A DNA stretch of 64,000 nt from Mycogone perniciosa (lineage: Eukaryota; Ascomycota; Sordariomycetes; Hypocreales; Hypocreaceae), in assembly GCA_025331125.1 (NCBI GenBank), contig JAOALB010000014.1, forward strand, positions 248,001-312,000, in the 5' to 3' direction. Every line of letters begins with the position of its first letter. Position 1 is the first letter of the stretch. Below the pieces are notes generated by a model. That model worked only from the letters and a program-made list of their open reading frames with translations, was not told the origin of the DNA and made no database searches. Positions 58,361-64,000 of this stretch are shown in pieces. Position numbers and translations under genes: made by a program.

Positions 58361-59777
58361 TGTTGCGTATCCTCGACCTTGATGGTGGTGGGGTTGGCGT
58401 ATCGAAGCAGATGGCGGGGCAGAAAAAAAAGCGAGAAAAGGTCGCCGAGAACCGGCAACGTCTGTTTGTGGTGTAAGTTGAAGATGCAGAACAGACCAGA
58501 TCAGATACACAACTGGTTATCGCTCGAGATAAGAAGAAGGGGGGATAAGGCAGAAAATAGAATGCGGGGAGCCCGATATCCTCTTCGGTGAGACCCAACA
58601 AATTAGAGATGTTTGGTGCCAAGCAGGGCGTATGGCTCGAGCATCCAAACCAACCAAGAGGCGGTGATACGAGTCTGCAACTTGCATGGCGTGACACCAG
58701 GGAATAACTCGCGCATCACGCGCCGCTCCACGTTTGTGCAAATCCTGACATCTCTGCCTGCAGACGTCTGTGTACTCGTAAGGTTTGGTGGACCGACCTG
58801 GATACACACGGCACTTGGTGATTTGTCGGATGGAAGCTCGTCCGTCCGAAGCCGGGCTCAACCGCAACTCAGCTTCTTAAAGCTGTAGACTGCGCCGTCT
58901 TTGTTGACGAAACTCAAATCCACCCGCATCTCCGTCTAATAAGCGCCTCTGGTGCGGAATGCAAGCCACGGCGAGAAAGGAGAAGTAGAGGAGGAAGAGA
59001 AGAGAAGAGAAGAAAATGCATCAACACCAACCTGGAATTCGCGAGGCGCAAAGCAACGCACGGCCATGCGCCGCCACAGGCAGTGCCTTGTTAGTTGTCA
59101 ACAACGCAGTCGCCATGATGCGTACGAGTACGGCGGCTCTTTGAACTGGTCGTCAATGACCGTTTGCTGCGTCGCAATGGATCGCGAAATGCGAGGGTAA
59201 GTTTTCGTTGTTGAGAGAGTTCTGACGGCCGAAAGTGCTCAAGAGAACGGAGACGCACCAGCCACCTGGTTGGCGGGCGGGTGGCTTTGGTGATCTTGCA
59301 TCCTATCTGACCTGACACCAGCTGCCTGGCCGCATTACCTCCGTAGCTACTCCGTACTTTGTACGTGCATTAGTAGTACATGACATAAGACGCTATTACA
59401 AGCTTACAAGCCTAGAAAATAGATATGCGCACGAAGTACTTCGTCCGTACTCCGTAATACTCCATAATCAATTCCATATTCGAGGAGCCATCGCTCTCCA
59501 AAATGGTAGTAAGTTCACTATTAGTAGTATATCTACGGAGTACGGAGCACCGCTATCGGAGCCTCCCCACGTAAGCTTGCTGTGCCGTGCCAACCCCGAA
59601 CTCCCGATTGGCCTTTGATGCCTTAGCAACCCTAACCCTTTCCTTATGGCCACATCGGCTCCCGGCGTTACCTTTCCCCGACGATCTATTCTGGCCCGCC
59701 AGGAATTTCACGGCGTATCGCGATAGTATTGATGAACGACAGTGACGACGTCTTTCCTCTCAGCCGCTGTCGACACA
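58361..59777. other. 1.4 kb divergent region, alanine aminotransferase and bL33m
   Basis: It includes the possible presequence-coding segment (58361-58510), a purine-rich GAAGAGAAG tract (58985-59015), and GTAC-type motifs at 59347-59364, 59431-59463 and 59533-59550. No other gene seen. Confidence 0.55.
59431..59463. repeat. GTAC-family perfect palindrome plus GTACTCCGTA unit
   Basis: ACGAAGTACTTCGT at 59431-59444 is a perfect 14-bp palindrome identical to that at 3977-3990, more than 55 kb away. It is followed directly by CCGTACTCCGTAATACTCC. Confidence 0.85.
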
Positions 59778-60104
59778 ATGGCCAAGAAAGGTATGCCATT
59801 TTCTAATCCAATAATAATATCCCCACCCATCTGTAACAACTAGCAATGATGCTGACAATCTTCCAGCCAAGGCCCGGTTGCTCCATGTCCGTCTGGTCTC
59901 CATGGCTATGACAGGCTTCTTCTACACCTTCAAGCGACCGAGGACATCCCCTATGATGGGTATGCTAAAATACGATCCAATTGGTATGCAATGAGACTCC
60001 TTTCTCCGACTACCCGACACTCGGCCACGTTGCTGACCATCGTTTCACCCTTCCCAGTCCGGAAGAAGGTACTCTTCCTCGAGACGAAAAAGAGATCAAA
60101 ATGA
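59778..60104 (+). CDS. mrpl39: Mitochondrial ribosomal protein bL33m (MRPL39)
   Basis: Exons 59778-59790, 59867-59983 and 60058-60104 give 58 residues with matching phases (introns 76 and 74 nt). It reads MAKKAKARLLHVRLVSMAM, then TGFFYTFKRPRTSPMMGMLK and YDPIVRKKVLFLETKKRSK, the bL33 large-subunit protein pattern (TGFFYTFKRPR...KL.KYDP.V...V.F.E.KK). Length equals bacterial and mitochondrial L33. A basic N-terminus serves as targeting sequence. It is easy to miss because the first exon has 13 coding bases and the protein is so short. Confidence 0.93.
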
Positions 60105-60661
60105 TACTATCTTCCTGAACGAATCTTTGACGAGCCCCGAAAATGATGCCCACAGAAACGGTATTTCTGGTGGGAATGAGCTTGCTGTCCTGCTTTTGCG
60201 GCAGTGTAGTATATGAACCGTGTATCAACATGAAGAACATTTCTCGAGTTTTGGGGCTGGGCGGTACCTCAGCGCGCATAATAATGCACCACAGGTCGAA
60301 ACTGTACCTGTTTGTACTAGAATTCACTCTTACCATCTGGGCCCATCCCTGTCACCAAGAAATCCTTGTGAAATTGTGAGCAACTTCTGCAAACTAAGCT
60401 ACATTTTGGGAGATCGCCGACTTGGCCATAACTGTCGCCCTTGGTTCCTCGGGATTATGTCCAGCTACCATTCTCAAATGAGAGCAATCTTCATAAACAC
60501 CAACATCAACAATCAATACCTCCAACAACTTTTCAGTGAGAACTACCGCCAAGTGATCGTTCTAAGTTGGGTTTCGGCAATCCTTGTTACGCAACCGAAG
60601 CTGCGGTTGTCTGAACTTCTCTTCAACCATTGATTGCCATAGCATGACAAGGGTTGGACCA
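60105..60661. other. Convergent intergenic, bL33m and coiled-coil gene
   Basis: AT-rich 3' flanks. Three short plus-strand open frames have no domain. Nothing else seen. Confidence 0.6.
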
Positions 60662-63600
60662 TTAATTCTGTGTTTCATGTTGCTCGGTTCTGGCCTTCTT
60701 TGCATCCCTATCGTTGGTATCATTGCCTCTCGACAATGCCCGTTTATCATGCATCGCCTGACCCTTGCTACTGGCTAGATGGATATTTTTCTCAAACTCA
60801 GCAACGGTCGGAAGTCTCCAGTCACACGGTCGGATCAGCCCAGAACGGATTTCAGCCACTACTTCGTTGGCTACACCAGCGCCAGTGCCGTTGAATACAC
60901 CAACCACGGGGCGATTGTACTTGCTGTAATTGGCTTGGGGTTGCAGAGAGCCAGCTTCAACGTTATTCAGTTCAGGTTCGGGGGGGCCATGATTCTTAAG
61001 AATTGACCGCAATTGCGTCCCTTCTCGTCGCCGCCTTTGCTCTTGCCGGATTGAGGGTGGAGGAGAAGGTGAGTATGCATGACCAGCAGGACTGTGGACC
61101 GTAACCTTGCGACATGTGATATCCGCCTTGCTCAATGGTTGACTGACAATCGCCTTGAACTCCTCTTTTATGGAATGATATTGATTAAATTCATGAGATG
61201 GAATGACTCCTGATACAGCCAGAGGTTCGTTAATATCGGATGCTAATGAAGCCATCTTGGTCGTGTGAGATTCCGCCTCTCCTTCAAGTTGCTGGTGAAC
61301 CCACTCTCGCTCACTGGCAAGGTAGCAAGCGGTTGACTGAAGGACGCCATTTGTCTTGGAAATATTATCCAGTTTTGCCCCAAAGCTTTCGACCAGTGGA
61401 ATTTGCTCCTGGATGACTTGCAGCTGTGATCGCACCATATCAATTGCTTGGATATCTTGGCGCCATCGTTGGCTAAGCAGCTCACTAGCCTTGGCTTCAT
61501 GTTCCAATTCAATGACTTTTTGTTTTAGCTGGGCGACGGTATCTTTCTCACTGTGCAGACTTTTCTGCAACAACTGGACATCGGGACTGATATGGGTGCT
61601 GGCTTTGGCCAATTGTCCCAACTGTTCTTTGGCGTCATTCAGCTGAGCTACCAATGCTGCCATACCTGCCTCACTTTGATGGAGATTTTGTGTCGTCAAT
61701 TCTCTTTCCTGCTGGAAGCCTTCTTCGAGAACGCTCTGAAGCTCGGCAATGGTATTTTGAACCATTTTTCTTGTTGTCTCGCCGTCCGTCGACGCATCGG
61801 CCTGCATGGCTTCAACCTTGGTTACGTAATGCTCGCAAACAACTTGGAGACGATGTTCTAAATCCTCGATTCTTGCAACACGATCCATGAGTTGTTGCGT
61901 AAGGTTATTGAGACTAGACTCTGTAGCCTCTTCGTGAGTCTTCTCACCCTCCATCCAGGTCTCGAGACGCTGTCCCATCTCCTCACATGCGCCTTGTGTC
62001 TTCTGCAGGTCTTCCCCAAACTTGCCCAGAAGACTAAACATCCCGCGTGTTTGCTTTTCAGCCTTTTCGTGGATTTTTCCGAATCCTTCATTCTGCTGGT
62101 TTATTTCGCCTCTAATATCGTCAAGCTCTTTCTTGACAGTAATCTGAATTTGCGAAATTGCATCCCCAAGGCCGTTCTGTCCATTTGATACAGAGAGAAC
62201 TTCAGACAAGATACTTATTCCGTGTGAGCTGAGAGCTAAAATTGAGGGGAGGAAAGCTCATACCGTGTCACAATATTGTCCTGGATATTTGCCAACCTGG
62301 CCTCGATGTCGTCGAGTGAAAGCGTTTTGGAGGCGGATTGCTGCTTATCGGCAATCATGGAATCGAGCCTGAGATTTTGGTTAAAAGAGTTACAATGAGA
62401 ACAAAAAAGGGCCGACACACTTTGCACGAATTTGGCTCATGATCTCAGCATTTGTCTGATACTCTTTCTGGCGCTCGTCATCTTTCTTGGAATAAAGCGC
62501 AAACAAGGAATCTAGCTTGTTTTCCAAGCCCTCTACAGACTTGTGGGTGTTCTGCTGAGCTTCGATCTGCGTATGGAGTTTGTCAGTCAGATGTCTTTCT
62601 TTCATCAAGTTCACTTCATGGTCCTTGATGTTCTCCTGGAGCTCTGAGATGGCTTGATCCTCTGCATCCTTCATTAGCTGTGTCTCACGGGAATCATGTT
62701 CGAATACACCCACTGTGCCGGATTTCGCGCTCGGTTTCAGTACGAAATTCATCGAGGCATTTCCTCATTTCCTCACGCTTCTTGCGATTATTCTCAAGGG
62801 CTTTATCAATGGTCTCCGAATCGACCGTTTTGCGAGCGTTCTCTTTGCGCAGCTCGTCCATCGTTTCTTGGTAATAAGAGCGGCAACTCCGGAACAGTTT
62901 CTCATGCTCTATGATGACATCGTTAAGCTTTGATTGATGGTCATCATATCTGTCGGTAAGAGTCTCCCGTCGCATCTGGGACTCGGATAATTGGTTGCGC
63001 AAGGACTGAACCTCGTCGCTCAGAACCTTGTTTTCTTCCGCAACTCGAGAATCTTCTTCTTGCAATTTCTTGCAGTGGTTCTCGACGTCACGTATTTTGT
63101 CATCTTTCTTGTCCATCATAACCCGTGAGTCTTGTAGCTCTTGCTCTCGACGACAAATGTCTTCTTGTAGCCTCTCAATTTCTAGATTGGCTTGCATATT
63201 TTCTTCCTCTGCAATTTGGATACACTCGTTCCAATATTGGGCAACTTGGTGCATGGCAACCTTTTTGCGCTCCGGGTCGGATCGAGAACGGTGTTTGTGG
63301 ACCGATGCTCGCTTTTTAGATATGTTACTCGCGCGTGACTGGGATCGGTGCCGAGACAGCTTCTCCCTATCTTGAGGGGTACGACAGGCCACTGGCCTAT
63401 TGACTAAATCTTCACGATGGTAGCGACGTGATTTCACAGGGCTTCGATGGGTCGGACCTTCCAAGTCACCGCAGGTGCTGGCAGGGGATTGTTGGCGTTC
63501 ATTTCGACTCAGCCTTTGTACGTGGCATGGTGGTAGTTTTGGGCTGTTCATGTGGTTCTTGGAATGAAGCACATCATGGTGGACATGGACCATTTGTGGC

Positions 63601-64000
63601 ACATCTTCACAGACGTTTCTCGCGGGAGAGGATGTAGGTTTCACTGAAGAAGATGTTTCCACGATCACCTTGGCATTCTCGACAGTCCTAGATGGAAACT
63701 TTTTGGGAGAGGAAGACGAAAGCTTGTCTGAACTGGAGGTCTTGTGGGAAGTCTCTGCTGGACCAGATTTTTGAAAGATATTCGAAGGTGGTAGCCGCTA
63801 CTATCCATTAGATTCAAAACTCGTGCTTCAGAGTTCACATGGCTTGCCTGATGAGAGGAAGGCTGACTATCCGGGGGACGATGGAGACTCAATGGGCCCT
63901 GAAGGCATAACTCAGGGAGATCCAAAGGATCACCCGTCGTAAAATGGATGGGCTTTACCGGCTTGGGAATGCGTGGAGGGCTATGGAGCGGTCTCTTTGA
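60662..64000 (-). CDS. Large coiled-coil protein, partial at right edge, two frame breaks
   Basis: The gene enters from the right edge and ends at 60662. Visible exons are >64000-62421, 62368-62264 and 62213-60662 (introns 52 and 50 nt, in phase). The N-terminal part is Ser/Pro/Lys-rich and basic, with an RSQSRASNISKKRASVHKHR stretch. About 900 residues of heptad-like Glu/Lys/Gln/Leu coiled coil follow (WNECIQIAEEENMQANLEIE onward). The tail is basic with NGTGAGVANEVVAEIR and ends EQHETQN. I recognise no catalytic domain; a structural nuclear, spindle or cytoskeletal role is possible but unproven. Two breaks interrupt the frame: at a GGG run at 62709-62711 (one extra base would explain it) and around 63785-63792 (one missing base). 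An unmarked intron at the second break is an alternative. Confidence 0.65.

Noticed and set aside
59625..59640. Telomere-like AACCCTAACCC string
   Set aside because: Only about two units inside a promoter region; no array.
1..64000. Search for tRNA genes, CRISPR arrays and bacterial-type operons
   Set aside because: No A/B-box pairs, spacer-repeat arrays or ribosome-binding-site-linked gene strings were seen; the gene structure is eukaryotic.

Overview
The window looks like nuclear DNA of a filamentous ascomycete (Pezizomycotina). Genes are split by short introns, mostly 48-160 nt, with GTAAGT/GTATGT-type donors and CTGAC/CTAAC-like branch sites. The protein set includes the carbon catabolite repression proteins CreC and CreD, Miro/Gem1, Slm1, Abd1, Rpn7, alanine aminotransferase and bL33m. 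CreC and CreD suggest Eurotiomycetes (Aspergillus relatives), but this is inference and the species is not identified.

Layout. A gene end lies at 1-110, followed by about 9.5 kb with no supportable gene. A small locus at 9.6-14.2 kb holds an EgtD/EasF-type methyltransferase (+) and, tail to tail, a fungal transcription-factor-domain protein (-) without a visible zinc cluster. A C2H2 zinc-finger protein lies at 17.1-18.2 kb, an FAD amine oxidase of the amadoriase/saccharopine oxidase group at 23.2-24.9 kb, and an LAT-type amino-acid transporter at 29.4-31.2 kb. Three accessory genes follow at 31.9-35.5 kb: a CmcJ/AsaB-like oxidoreductase, an arrestin-like protein and an ankyrin-like gene. The first two have broken reading frames; the third needs a GC-AG intron or a frame change.

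A minus-strand block then carries slm1 (35.9-37.6), creD (38.7-40.7) and creC (44.0-46.4). It is followed by gem1 (+), abd1 (-), an O-methyltransferase with an exon phase conflict (-), rpn7 (+), an alanine aminotransferase (-), a 58-residue mitochondrial ribosomal protein (+), and a long coiled-coil gene running off the right edge (-).

How the genes relate. CreD (arrestin adaptor for a HECT ubiquitin ligase) and CreC (WD40 partner of the CreB deubiquitinase) act on opposite sides of ubiquitin control of nutrient response. They lie about 3.3 kb apart, with a third arrestin-fold gene and an amino-acid permease nearby. The other housekeeping genes look unrelated in function. Between genes, a family of short interrupted palindromes (GTAC-TCC-GTAC and GTAC-TTC-GTAC) recurs at roughly 40 places and was not seen in coding exons. 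All splice sites, counts and frame checks were made by eye. No tRNA, rRNA, CRISPR array or intact transposon was recognised.
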